From contig DBQR01000015.1 in assembly GCA_002305335.1 (NCBI GenBank), positions 1 to 45,938 on the forward strand: 45,938 nt of DNA. The letters run 5' to 3'. Under the pieces are notes generated by a model, which saw nothing but the letters and a program-made list of their open reading frames with translations, was not told the DNA's origin and did no database searches. The position numbers were made by a program, and so were the translations under genes. Of the stretch, positions 33,888 through 42,545 are shown in pieces (positions within the stretch are counted from its first letter, which is position 1; every line of letters starts with the position of its first letter). The stretch comes from Clostridiales bacterium UBA1389. Its GTDB lineage: Bacteria; Bacillota; Clostridia; Oscillospirales; CAG-382.

Positions 33888-35207
33888 ATGGGACTTATAA
33901 AAGCCTTTTTCGGAGCCGCCGGCGGCGTTCTTGCCGACGAATGGCGGGAATACTTTTACAGCGAATCCCTTGACAGCGACGTGCTGGTCACCAAGGGGAA
34001 AAAGCGTACTTCAAAAAGAAGCTCCAACACCAAGGGAAGCGACAATATTATTTCCAACGGCTCTATAATCGCCGTAAACGAAGGTCAGTGCATGATTATC
34101 GTCGACCAGGGTAAGGTTGCCGAATTCTGCGCCGAACCGGGGGAATTCCTTTACGACACCTCCACCGAACCTTCTTTGTTTTACGGCGGTCTGGGTAAAG
34201 GCCTTGTGGATACCTTTAAAAATATAGGCAAGCGTTTCACCTTCGGTGGACAGCCCCCCAAGGACCAGCGGGTTTATTACTTCAACACCAAGGAAATCGT
34301 GGGGAACAAATACGGCACCGCCAACCCGGTGCCCTTCAGGGTGGTGGACAAAAACATAGGTCTTGACATTGATATAGCCATCCGCTGCCACGGGGAATAT
34401 TCCTATAAAATAACAAACCCCCTGCTGTTTTATACAAACGTCAGCGGAAACGTGGAAAACAGCTATTTTCGGTCCGAAATAGATTCCCAGCTCAGAACGG
34501 AGCTTATGACGGCTCTGCAGCCCGCTTTTGCCAGAATTTCCGAAATGGGAATCCGCTATTCCGCCCTTCCGGGACACACCCAGGAGATGGCCGACGCGCT
34601 GAACCAAATACTGTCTAAAAAGTGGGGGGAACTCAGGGGTATCGAAATCGCCTCCTTCGGGGTTTCCTCGGTCAAAGCCCCCGAAGAAGACGAGGAAATG
34701 ATTAAAAATCTCCAGAAAGCGGCAGCCTTCAGGGATCCCACCATGGCGGCGGCGAACCTTACCGGCGCCCAGGCAGATGCCATGAGGGCGGCGGCAGCCA
34801 ACGAAGGGGGAGCCATGATGGGCTTTATGGGACTGGGCATGGCGCAGTCCGCCGGCGGCGCAAACACCTCCCAGCTCTTCGCCATGGGGGAAAAGGCAAA
34901 ACAGGAAGCCGCTCCCGTCGCAGACACTACCGTAAACACATGGGACTGTTCCTGCGGCAAAAAAGGGAATATAGGCAAATTCTGTCCCGAATGCGGCGGC
35001 AAGGCTCCCGAAGGCATAGTGGGCTGGAAATGCGAATGCGGGGTAATAAACAAGGGTAAATTCTGCAGCGAATGCGGTAAGAAAAAGCCCGACGGAATAC
35101 CCAAATACAAATGCGACAAGTGCGGCTGGGAACCGGAAGACCCCTCCAAGCCCCCGAAGTTCTGTCCCGAATGCGGGGATGTCTTTGACGAAAAAGATAA
35201 AATTTGA
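33888..35207 (+). CDS. SPFH-domain protein with three C-terminal zinc ribbons (YdjI-like)
   Basis: 439 residues. SPFH/virion-core-like domain at about 50-265 (VNEGQCMIIVDQGKVAEFC, later IDSQLRTELMTALQPAFARI), a low-complexity Ala/Gly/Met region (about 280-340), then three zinc ribbons (about 353-370, 380-397, 407-430), each with paired cysteines. In Bacillus subtilis the related YdjI belongs to the PspA envelope-stress set and is recruited to the membrane by YdjG and YdjH. The next gene here is YdjG-like, 12 bases downstream. No PspA gene is in the window. The N terminus MGLIKAFFGAAGGVL is amphipathic, as usual in this family. Confidence 0.9.
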   Translation: MGLIKAFFGAAGGVLADEWREYFYSESLDSDVLVTKGKKRTSKRSSNTKGSDNIISNGSIIAVNEGQCMIIVDQGKVAEFCAEPGEFLYDTSTEPSLFYGGLGKGLVDTFKNIGKRFTFGGQPPKDQRVYYFNTKEIVGNKYGTANPVPFRVVDKNIGLDIDIAIRCHGEYSYKITNPLLFYTNVSGNVENSYFRSEIDSQLRTELMTALQPAFARISEMGIRYSALPGHTQEMADALNQILSKKWGELRGIEIASFGVSSVKAPEEDEEMIKNLQKAAAFRDPTMAAANLTGAQADAMRAAAANEGGAMMGFMGLGMAQSAGGANTSQLFAMGEKAKQEAAPVADTTVNTWDCSCGKKGNIGKFCPECGGKAPEGIVGWKCECGVINKGKFCSECGKKKPDGIPKYKCDKCGWEPEDPSKPPKFCPECGDVFDEKDKI

Positions 35208-35219
35208 GGCTGAAAGCCA

Positions 35220-36380
35220 ATGGATGACGATAAATTAAAGGAAAAAATCGCCAGGACCGAAGAAGAGACCGACGAAAAGTGTCCCGCCTGCGGCGGAACC
35301 CTGGTATATAACCCCGAAAGCCAGAAGCTGAAGTGCGAATACTGCGGCACCGAGGTGGAATTTGAGGAACCCCTCCCCGAAATCGCTCGGGAAATTGATT
35401 TTGACGAAGCGGAAAGCTACGAAAGCCGGGATTGGGGAGCCGAAAAAAAGGTGGTAATCTGCAATTCCTGCGGGGCGGAATCGGTTTACGACGTACTTCA
35501 GATTGCCGACGTCTGCCCCTACTGCGGTTCCAATCTTGTCACCGAAGCCGGCGGGGAAAAGGGAATGGCTCCGGGGGGCGTACTGGGCTTTCTCATCACC
35601 GCAAAGCAGGCGGTGGAACGGTTCAGGACCTGGATTAAAAGAAAGATATTCGCCCCTAAGGAGGCAAAGCTTACGGCAACCCCCGACGCCTTCAAGGGGG
35701 TTTACCTCCCTTACTGGACCTTTGACAGTCGCACCACAACCCACTACACCGCCAGATACGGCCGCAACCGCACCGTTACGGTGAACGGAAAAACCCGTAC
35801 CGTGGTGGACTGGTACGGGACAAGCGGGGTTTACTGTATGGACTTTGACGACCTGCTGATTCCCGGCACAAACCGCTACGATAAAAAAGCGCTGTCGAGG
35901 ATAGGCTCCTTCGACACCTCCCAAAGCCGGATTTACAAACCCGAGTACATAGCCGGCTTTATCGCCGAAAAGTATACGGTGGGGTTGAAGGATGCCTGGG
36001 AAAACGGCAAAGTCAGTATGAAGGGCATCCTTGAGGGAAACATAAGCAACCATATAAGACGCACCTGCCACGCCGACCAGGTTTCCTCCCTCAGGCTGTC
36101 CACAAGCTATGAGGACGTCAAGTTCAAATACCTTCTCCTTCCCGTATGGATGTCCTCATTTAAATATAAAGGAAAGATTTACAACTTTATGGTGAACGGC
36201 CAGACGGGGAAGGTGGGGGGAAAGGCTCCCGTATCCCCCTGGAAAGTGGCCATTGCGGTTATACTTGGTTTGGTTATACTCGGTACAGTGTTTTACCTGC
36301 TGTCCCAATTCGGCGGCAATACCGACGACGGGGGATATTATTACAACTCCATCACAGCTTTCTTGGAGAAAGGATTTTAA
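35220..36380 (+). CDS. Zinc-ribbon membrane protein (YdjG-like)
   Basis: 386 residues. Two N-terminal zinc ribbons (CPAC...CEYC at 21-42; CNSC...CPYC at 81-102), a central domain with YLPYWTFDSRTTTHYTARYG, and one C-terminal transmembrane helix (about 341-362). Matches the YdjG type, proposed membrane anchor for the SPFH partner. Lies between the SPFH gene (12 bases) and the SGNH gene (3 bases), in one operon. Database labels for this family such as 'primosomal N-prime-like' reflect only the zinc ribbons. Confidence 0.85.
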   Translation: MDDDKLKEKIARTEEETDEKCPACGGTLVYNPESQKLKCEYCGTEVEFEEPLPEIAREIDFDEAESYESRDWGAEKKVVICNSCGAESVYDVLQIADVCPYCGSNLVTEAGGEKGMAPGGVLGFLITAKQAVERFRTWIKRKIFAPKEAKLTATPDAFKGVYLPYWTFDSRTTTHYTARYGRNRTVTVNGKTRTVVDWYGTSGVYCMDFDDLLIPGTNRYDKKALSRIGSFDTSQSRIYKPEYIAGFIAEKYTVGLKDAWENGKVSMKGILEGNISNHIRRTCHADQVSSLRLSTSYEDVKFKYLLLPVWMSSFKYKGKIYNFMVNGQTGKVGGKAPVSPWKVAIAVILGLVILGTVFYLLSQFGGNTDDGGYYYNSITAFLEKGF

Positions 36381-36383
36381 TTC

Positions 36384-38168
36384 ATGAAAAAAGTTATTTG
36401 CGTTATGTTTGTCTTTTTGCTTGCGTCATTAGCCCTTATAAACACTCTTCCGGGACAAAGGGCAAGGGCGGACGGTAATATAGTTTTAGGGGTAAACGAC
36501 ATTAACAAAAGCGGGGGCGAGGGGCATTCCCTTATTTTAACCCCCTCCTATGCCAAAACCCTTGCCGGCATCTCCCACGGGTTCAGGTGGTGGCGGTCGG
36601 CAACCTTCGAATGGTCCGACGCCGATGAGGCATATATTGTAAGGTCGGTAAACCTTACCGCCGACGGCACCAACGACAAGCAGCATTATATTCCCGAAAA
36701 CGGCTTTGTGCTGGCAGTGAACATCGGCAACGATTACGGTAATGTAAATTATATAAACGAACTGTCATCCGACTGCTATGCCAACCTTGCAAAAATCGCC
36801 GTAGGGGACAAGGCATATCTTTCCGGTATCGATATAGCATCCGGCACGGTGGATGTCTCGGCGGGTGATTATTACAAAGACGGCTTTGTATCAAACGCCA
36901 AAATTTATATAGGCGAAAGGCCTTCGGGCGTTGAAATTTATACCCCCGACACCTCCGCACCCCGCCTCGGGGAGGTCAGCGTCGCCGTTAAGACAAAGGT
37001 CGCTATCAGCGAAGGCATAGTAATCAACTGGGCGGAAGCGGAAAACGCCGAATATTACATACTCAACGTCAACACCTCCACCACCATTGAGGATGGGACA
37101 CTTATCGTCAACAATCTGAAGGTTACCGAAACCGCCTACACCATTCCTTCAGACAAGCTGATGGCGGGGGGAAAATATACCGTTTCGGTTGCCGCTTACG
37201 GCGAAGGGTACAGATCCTCCTTCAATTCCCGCAAAACTGTTTCGGTACTGAGCGACAACGCCGCCAACAGCAAGTTCAAGGATAAAACCGTTGTCGCCTT
37301 CGGGGATTCCATAACCTATATCCCCGGCTGGGTCACAATGCTTTCCGGCGAGCTGGGCACCGACGTCATCAACGCCGGCGTTGGAGGGGATAAAACCACC
37401 GAAGCCCTTGCCAGAATCGACAGGGACGTGATCGATAAAAACCCCGATATAGTTATTATTCTCTTCGGTATGAACGACCAGGCAATTTATATGCCCACCG
37501 GCAAAAGTCTTGTGGAAAAGGAGCAGTACAGGGAAAATTTCCGCACCATAATCGAAAAGCTCCATCAAAGCGGAGCAGAGGTGGTACTGCTTACCGGCAA
37601 TAACGTCTGCACCGACAGCGGCTATTACAAAGCCGGGCAATACGATTTAGACTACGGCACCGGCAAACTTTCCGAATATTACGATATATTAAGGGAGCTT
37701 GCCGGGGAATACAACCTCAATATCATAGACATGAACAAGCGAATAGCCGACGAAGGCATTGCCGACAGATCCATATGCGCCTCCGGCGACGGAATCCACT
37801 TAAGCAACGAAGGCAAGGCGAAGTTTGCCCAATGGATTGCCGAATATATGTACAACGAATTTTTCGAAGGGGGATATAGCGACCCGTCGGAAACCAGCGA
37901 AGAGGAATCATCAGAGGAGTCAGAGGAATCCGACGAAACCAGCGAAACCGCTAACTCCGCGGCTTCCGATGAATCCAAGGACTGGGTTATAGGTGAGGAA
38001 TCGGAGGAAGAAGACGAATCAAACGAATCCGCATCCTCCGCTGAGAAAAGCGAGGACCGGCCCGCCACATTACGGGACAAAATAATCGTTTTCGTAATCG
38101 CCGTGGGAATACTCGGATTATTAGCCTTCCTGTGTTTCGGAAAACCGAAAAAGAATAAAAAAGAGTAA
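36384..38168 (+). CDS. Membrane-anchored SGNH/GDSL esterase with surface module and FN3 domain
   Basis: 594 residues. Signal peptide (about 1-30); N-terminal module (about 31-180) containing YIPENGFVLAVN (102-113); an FN3-like domain (about 200-290); SGNH hydrolase (about 300-495) with all four blocks: GDS309IT, GVGG (332-335), GMND (362-365) and D469-x2-H472; a Ser/Glu-rich linker (about 500-560); transmembrane helix (565-586) and basic tail KKNKKE. It probably deacylates a cell-surface carbohydrate or lipid outside the membrane. Three bases after the YdjG-like gene, so cotranscribed with the SPFH set. A terminator follows. Confidence 0.92.
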   Translation: MKKVICVMFVFLLASLALINTLPGQRARADGNIVLGVNDINKSGGEGHSLILTPSYAKTLAGISHGFRWWRSATFEWSDADEAYIVRSVNLTADGTNDKQHYIPENGFVLAVNIGNDYGNVNYINELSSDCYANLAKIAVGDKAYLSGIDIASGTVDVSAGDYYKDGFVSNAKIYIGERPSGVEIYTPDTSAPRLGEVSVAVKTKVAISEGIVINWAEAENAEYYILNVNTSTTIEDGTLIVNNLKVTETAYTIPSDKLMAGGKYTVSVAAYGEGYRSSFNSRKTVSVLSDNAANSKFKDKTVVAFGDSITYIPGWVTMLSGELGTDVINAGVGGDKTTEALARIDRDVIDKNPDIVIILFGMNDQAIYMPTGKSLVEKEQYRENFRTIIEKLHQSGAEVVLLTGNNVCTDSGYYKAGQYDLDYGTGKLSEYYDILRELAGEYNLNIIDMNKRIADEGIADRSICASGDGIHLSNEGKAKFAQWIAEYMYNEFFEGGYSDPSETSEEESSEESEESDETSETANSAASDESKDWVIGEESEEEDESNESASSAEKSEDRPATLRDKIIVFVIAVGILGLLAFLCFGKPKKNKKE

Positions 38169-38198
38169 ATTAGAGTAAAAAAGCTTAATATGAATAAG

Positions 38199-38227
38199 TT
38201 CCACCGGCATCCGCCGGTGGAATTTTT
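38199..38227 (+). terminator. Terminator of SPFH-YdjG-SGNH operon
   Basis: Perfect stem TTCCACCGGC with its complement, loop ATCC, then TTTTT. Confidence 0.9.
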
Positions 38228-38272
38228 ATCACCGTTATAAATTGATGTTACGGCAAGGAGGTGGGGCAAATT

Positions 38273-38326
38273 AAAGCCTTCCGACTTTCGGGGAAGGTGT
38301 CAGCCGAAGGCTGACGGATGAGGGGT
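38273..38326. repeat. Intergenic palindromic repeat (Oscillospirales REP-like element)
   Basis: AAAGCCTTCC - GGAAGG hairpin, then GTCAGCC-GAA-GGCTGAC hairpin, then GGATGAGGGG. This order matches a well-known intergenic repeat of Oscillospirales genomes as I recall it. A second copy starts at the window's right end (45927). Confidence 0.7.
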
Positions 38327-38361
38327 AGTGCCAACGCAAGCGGAAGAGAAGGAAAACAATA

Positions 38362-38389
38362 AAAAACCCCGGAAAAATCCGGGGTTTTT
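38362..38389. terminator. Terminator of GDPD gene (bidirectional)
   Basis: Perfect 12-base-pair stem AAAAACCCCGGA with its complement, 4-base loop, T runs on both strands; just beyond the GDPD stop. Confidence 0.9.
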
Positions 38390-38401
38390 ACAGTGAAAAC
38401 C

Positions 38402-41400
38402 TTAATTAGGGTTCATTTCTACAATTCCGAGTAAGTGGAGCCTTATGGCTATATAGTCCGTAACGGTTATGGCGTTGTTACCGTCGACATCGGCGGCATA
38501 TTTCTGTTCCTCGATAAACGCGCCTATGCCGAGAATCATAAGCCTTAGCATAATATAGTCGTCTTTTTCGATGGTGCCGTTGCCGCTCATATCCGCCCTT
38601 ACAACCAGTTTGCGGGATTCCTTAAGCACTCCGTCGGCGTAGGATTCCAGCAGGCAGCCGGTCCCCACAAATGCGGTGTCGGAAAGCTGAGCGCCGTTTT
38701 TGGTTATTTTTAATTCGGTGTTCCTGAATTCCTTAACCAGCAGGGAAGGAGTGGTCTTAAAGCCGATTCCGGTTATAACGCTGCCGTTGTCGGTGAGACG
38801 GCTGGAGGACAGGGGAGTGATTTTGCCGAATTCGTCGGCGCCCAGTACGTTGACCGTAACAGCCTCGGTATAAAGGGTGTAGGAGGTATTGTTGGGGGTC
38901 TTGGTGGTGTAGTAGAACACCAGCTTGGTCTGCCCCGCCTTAACTGCGGTTATTTTGCCGTTTTCAACGGTAACCGAATCGCCGGAAAGCACCTTAACCT
39001 TGGCTTTGGAGGTAACGTCGGCGTTTACTCTGCCGTAGGTAACGGAGGAAACGTTGTAATCAAAGGCTTTACCGTTTAAAAGATTGACTTCCTTAACATT
39101 TGCGGAAATATATTTGACCGTGTTTTTGGTGTACTGGGAATCGTTGGTGGTAAGCCCGCCGTAGCCCCATATAAAGGCGTTGGTGAACTGGGTGGCGGAG
39201 CCGGTGGTATAGGTCCAGGGCCATATGGTAACGCCCCTGATTACGGCAACCTCGGCAAGCCTGTCGGTGATGTTGCCGTTGCTGGGGTTAAGGGTGGTGT
39301 TATAATCCAGAAGGGAGGGCATCATGGTGAACAACGCGGAGTTGGCAAGCCGCTGGGAGCTGGCCTGAGTCACTGCGCTGGTCAGGTAGCCGCAGGATAC
39401 CTCGGGGGCGTATATCTGCATGTTCTTGCACTGGACAAGGGAGAAGGAAATAACGCATACCTGATTTACCATGTCGTATTCCCTTAACAGATCGGCGATA
39501 TATTTACATATTATATCTTTGCTGGACTTTATTTCAATAAAGACCTTTAAATCCTTGCCTTTTGCCAGTTCAAGGAGTTCCCTCAGTGTGGGGATTTTTT
39601 CTTCGGGGTATTTATTCCGGTAGGCATCGTTGTCACCCCACAGATAATACTGTTTTATTTCTTCAAGGGTCATGCTCTCTATGTTGCCGGTACCGGTGGT
39701 GGTACGGTCGATGCTGCCGTCGTGCATAACAACCACTTCGTTGTCTTTGGAAAGGTACACGTCGGTTTCCACGATGTCGGCGCCGTTTTCAAAGGCAAGG
39801 GCATAGCTGGATATGGAGTTTTCGGGGGAAAGTGAGGGGTTTCCTCTGTGACCTATGATAAGGGGGGTTCTGGTGAGGGTGTCGGCTTCAAACAGGGAAT
39901 AGGCCTCGAACACCTTGTTGGGGTTGGGGGATAAAATGCCGTGGGTTCCCAGCACCAGAGATTCTGCCGCCTCCTCCGGAGTGGCACAGTCGTCATACGC
40001 CCAGACGGTAAGGAGAAGTTCGCAGAGTTCGTCAACCGCAAGCCTTGACAGGCAGGAGGAATTTATAACCGCCGTCTTGGCAAGATTGGCGTTTACCGTC
40101 TTTCTTATCGCGGCGATTTCCGCCATAGAAAGCTCTTTGGTGTATTTGTCCCTGAAGTCGATTATGCCTCTTAAGAGTTTATAATTCGTTCTTGTTCTGG
40201 CATACTTGACAATCGTAGGGTCGTTACTCATAACGGCGGCGTCGTTTGCCGACTTGCTTATAAGCAGGTCGATAACCCCGTTTACCGCTTCCTTGGTTTT
40301 GCAGTAGAAAACGGGAATGACGTTTTTGCCGATACGATCATAAACCTTCGAAAGATCGTCTATTGCCGTTCCGTCGGGAGCAGTGATTTTTACACCGTCG
40401 GTATAGATAACGGCGGAATGGGAATTGTTAAGGGTGGTGAAGGATGCTGCGTTTGTGATTTCCGCCACATTGGCAAAGGCGTTTTGAATGTTGTTTACGG
40501 TGGCGGTGGTTTCTATAAGGGTGGGGGACACGTCGTAATCCGGGGTGTCAAGCTGTAACGCTACGGTTATTTTATCAACGTACATTACCGAATAGTTTGC
40601 CTGAAGCCCCAGCCGTCCCACCTGATAGTCCTTCTTGTCGTCGTTGAAGACGACATTTTTGTTGTTGAAGGAATATAAAATTACATTGTTTTTAACCTTT
40701 ACGGTGTAGGTGTAGTATGTACCCGTCACCTGATTGGAGGAATAGGAACCGGTGGTCACCACGTTCCAGGCGTTGGCGGGGGTGCGTATGGCGTATTCTA
40801 TGCCGTTGGATGTGGAGGTGTTTTTCCGTACGCACATATGATAATAAGGATAGTTGTTGTTCTGAATACGGTACATTATGGAATTCCAGCGTCCCGTATC
40901 CTTTTCGTCGGAGGAGGACACCGAAGCGGTTATCTTGTAGTTGCCGAATTCCCCCAGCCAGGCGGGAAGGAGTATCCTTCTCGAATCGGTGGTTATTGCG
41001 TCAATGACAAGCTTTGAATCTTCAACCTTTATGTTTGCGTCGTTGGCTATAAGCGCCTGCCAGTCGCTGATTGAATCCTGACTGTCGAAATCGTTGGTAT
41101 AAAGCACATAATCGGTGTCGTTTGCGTTTTTCGCCACCACATACACATTTTTGCTCTTTGTGCCATATGTTGCAGTAAGGGGATAAACGCCTGCCTGGGG
41201 AGGGGTGAAGGAGGTTATTTCACTGTCCCCGTTCTTCCATTTTATATTGGAGGCATTTATGGTTTCGGTGGCGGAAACGCCTAAATGAATCTTGGTAAGA
41301 TCGATGTTTTGTCCCACATTGCAGGGTATGGCGGGTTCGTTCCATGCTATGACGGAAATTTCAGCCTCACCCGCCGCGGTAGTCTGGACAATCAAAAGGG

Positions 41401-41464
41401 GTAAAACGAAAATTGCCGCTAAAATCGCCGCAATAAGGCGTTTTTTAAAAAAGCGTGAATTCAT
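38402..41464 (-). CDS. Secreted multidomain glycerophosphodiester phosphodiesterase with dockerin
   Basis: 1020 residues from ATG 41464 (MNSRFFKKRL signal peptide; ATG 41485 adds 7). Order: signal peptide; Ig-like domain (about 35-110); concanavalin/LamG-like domain (about 120-305); a barrel-like region (about 345-523) resembling a GDPD barrel without its catalytic histidines; a catalytic GDPD barrel (about 533-790) with IIGHRGN, VETDVYL (E566, D568), VVVMHDG (H581) and VFIEIKS; a BIG2-like domain (about 815-875); and a type I dockerin with two calcium loops (DMSGNGTIEKDD; DVDGNNAITVTD). It should cut glycerophosphodiesters, possibly teichoic-acid or lipid headgroups, and bind a cohesin or the cell surface. 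Own promoter at 41516-41545. Confidence 0.9.
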   Translation of the reverse strand: MNSRFFKKRLIAAILAAIFVLPLLIVQTTAAGEAEISVIAWNEPAIPCNVGQNIDLTKIHLGVSATETINASNIKWKNGDSEITSFTPPQAGVYPLTATYGTKSKNVYVVAKNANDTDYVLYTNDFDSQDSISDWQALIANDANIKVEDSKLVIDAITTDSRRILLPAWLGEFGNYKITASVSSSDEKDTGRWNSIMYRIQNNNYPYYHMCVRKNTSTSNGIEYAIRTPANAWNVVTTGSYSSNQVTGTYYTYTVKVKNNVILYSFNNKNVVFNDDKKDYQVGRLGLQANYSVMYVDKITVALQLDTPDYDVSPTLIETTATVNNIQNAFANVAEITNAASFTTLNNSHSAVIYTDGVKITAPDGTAIDDLSKVYDRIGKNVIPVFYCKTKEAVNGVIDLLISKSANDAAVMSNDPTIVKYARTRTNYKLLRGIIDFRDKYTKELSMAEIAAIRKTVNANLAKTAVINSSCLSRLAVDELCELLLTVWAYDDCATPEEAAESLVLGTHGILSPNPNKVFEAYSLFEADTLTRTPLIIGHRGNPSLSPENSISSYALAFENGADIVETDVYLSKDNEVVVMHDGSIDRTTTGTGNIESMTLEEIKQYYLWGDNDAYRNKYPEEKIPTLRELLELAKGKDLKVFIEIKSSKDIICKYIADLLREYDMVNQVCVISFSLVQCKNMQIYAPEVSCGYLTSAVTQASSQRLANSALFTMMPSLLDYNTTLNPSNGNITDRLAEVAVIRGVTIWPWTYTTGSATQFTNAFIWGYGGLTTNDSQYTKNTVKYISANVKEVNLLNGKAFDYNVSSVTYGRVNADVTSKAKVKVLSGDSVTVENGKITAVKAGQTKLVFYYTTKTPNNTSYTLYTEAVTVNVLGADEFGKITPLSSSRLTDNGSVITGIGFKTTPSLLVKEFRNTELKITKNGAQLSDTAFVGTGCLLESYADGVLKESRKLVVRADMSGNGTIEKDDYIMLRLMILGIGAFIEEQKYAADVDGNNAITVTDYIAIRLHLLGIVEMNPN

Positions 41465-41515
41465 TAAAGATACCATTCCTTTCATTCACCCTGATTAAGG
41501 TATTTTCCTAACGGG

Positions 41516-41545
41516 ATTATACATCAAAACTTAACCTGTTGTCAA
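41516..41545 (-). promoter_or_regulatory. Promoter of dockerin-GDPD gene
   Basis: Minus strand TTGACA (41545-41540), 18 bases, TATAAT (41521-41516). It sits in the 90-base gap after murQ. Confidence 0.8.
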
Positions 41546-41556
41546 GCTAAGCGGGG

Positions 41557-42390
41557 TTATTTTCCGATTTCTTTTATATATGCAATGGCGTCTGCGGCAA
41601 TGAAGTTAAACTTTTGAAGCGCCTCAAGGGCGGTAGCTTCGTCGCACCCCGTTTCGGCGGCAATCATATTGACTGCCCTTGCCACCAGCTTTTTATTGGA
41701 AGGCTTCATATATGCCATGCGGTTGCCTATGGTGCGCCCGATTTTAATCATGGCTCCGGTGGAAATCATGTTCACTATCATTTTTTGTGAAGTTCCCGCC
41801 TTCATCCGGGTTGAGCCGGAAATAACCTCGGGTCCCACCACCGCCACTATGGGAACATTAGCAAGTGGGATAAGAGGGGAGTTGGGGTTGTTGGTTACGG
41901 CGATGGTTTTCGCCCCGATGCTGCCGGCGTAAATCAGCGCAGACTGAACACACTTTGCCGAACCGCTGGCGGAAATGCCGATAAGTAAATCTCTGCCTGA
42001 AAAATCAATCTCCTTCATCTGGGAAACAATGGAGTCTTCCGAATCCTCCGCGTCCTCTATTGAGGCATAAACCGCTTCCTTCCCGCCGGCGATTATACCC
42101 ATAACCGTTTCGGGGGAAACCCCGAAGGTGGGGGGACATTCGGAAGCGTCGAGTATTCCTATCCTGCCGGAGGTACCCGCCCCGCAATAAACCATCCGTC
42201 CGCCGTTTCTTAGGCAGTCAGCCGCCAGTTCGATACCTTTTGCGATTTCCTTTAATGCCTTTTCCACCGCAAATGCCACGGTTTTATCCTGATCGTTTAT
42301 TATTTTAGCGATTTCCAAAGGGGATTTTTTGTCGATATCCCTTGATTCTTCAAGCACACTTTCGGTTTTGAATGATTGATAGTTTTCCAT
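41557..42390 (-). CDS. murQ: N-acetylmuramic acid 6-phosphate etherase
   Basis: 278 residues, SIS-fold lyase that cleaves the lactyl ether of MurNAc-6-phosphate to give GlcNAc-6-phosphate and lactate in muropeptide recycling. Signature YCGAGTSGRIGILDASECPP and the later GSTRMKAGTSQKMIVNM are intact, together with GISASG. The C-terminal helical part (NKKLVARAVNMIA onward, with the UBA-like segment) is complete. Start at 42390 behind AAAGGAAG; the longer frame to 42426 is in the leader. No MurNAc PTS or AnmK gene is adjacent. Divergent from the PBP-like gene. Confidence 0.96.
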   Translation of the reverse strand: MENYQSFKTESVLEESRDIDKKSPLEIAKIINDQDKTVAFAVEKALKEIAKGIELAADCLRNGGRMVYCGAGTSGRIGILDASECPPTFGVSPETVMGIIAGGKEAVYASIEDAEDSEDSIVSQMKEIDFSGRDLLIGISASGSAKCVQSALIYAGSIGAKTIAVTNNPNSPLIPLANVPIVAVVGPEVISGSTRMKAGTSQKMIVNMISTGAMIKIGRTIGNRMAYMKPSNKKLVARAVNMIAAETGCDEATALEALQKFNFIAADAIAYIKEIGK

Positions 42391-42413
42391 AAATTCGCTT
42401 CCTTTCCGGTTGC

Positions 42414-42442
42414 ATATTATCATCAAAAACGGCTTATGTCAA
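42414..42442 (-). promoter_or_regulatory. Promoter of murQ
   Basis: Minus strand TTGACA (42442-42437), 17 bases, TAATAT (42419-42414). Confidence 0.8.
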
Positions 42443-42460
42443 CAAATTTTGTTATTTCTC

Positions 42461-42489
42461 TTGACATATCCTTACTCCTATGTTAAAAT
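42461..42489 (+). promoter_or_regulatory. Promoter of PBP/beta-lactamase-fold gene
   Basis: TTGACA (42461-42466), 17 bases, TAAAAT (42484-42489). The -35 boxes of this and the murQ promoter are only 18 bases apart, back to back. Confidence 0.8.
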
Positions 42490-42545
42490 GCACATAACAA
42501 TTTTGATTTTTTCATTAAAACTATGCAATTTTTCACGGAGCATTT

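Noticed and set aside
34556..35350. 264-codon minus-strand frame antisense to the SPFH gene
   Set aside because: It is a shadow of the cysteine/glycine-rich SPFH coding sequence; no ribosome site, no recognisable domain, and the sense protein has clear family motifs.
35235..36071. 278-codon minus-strand frame antisense to the YdjG-like gene
   Set aside because: Shadow frame created by the codon bias of the real gene; the sense strand has the zinc ribbons and operon context.
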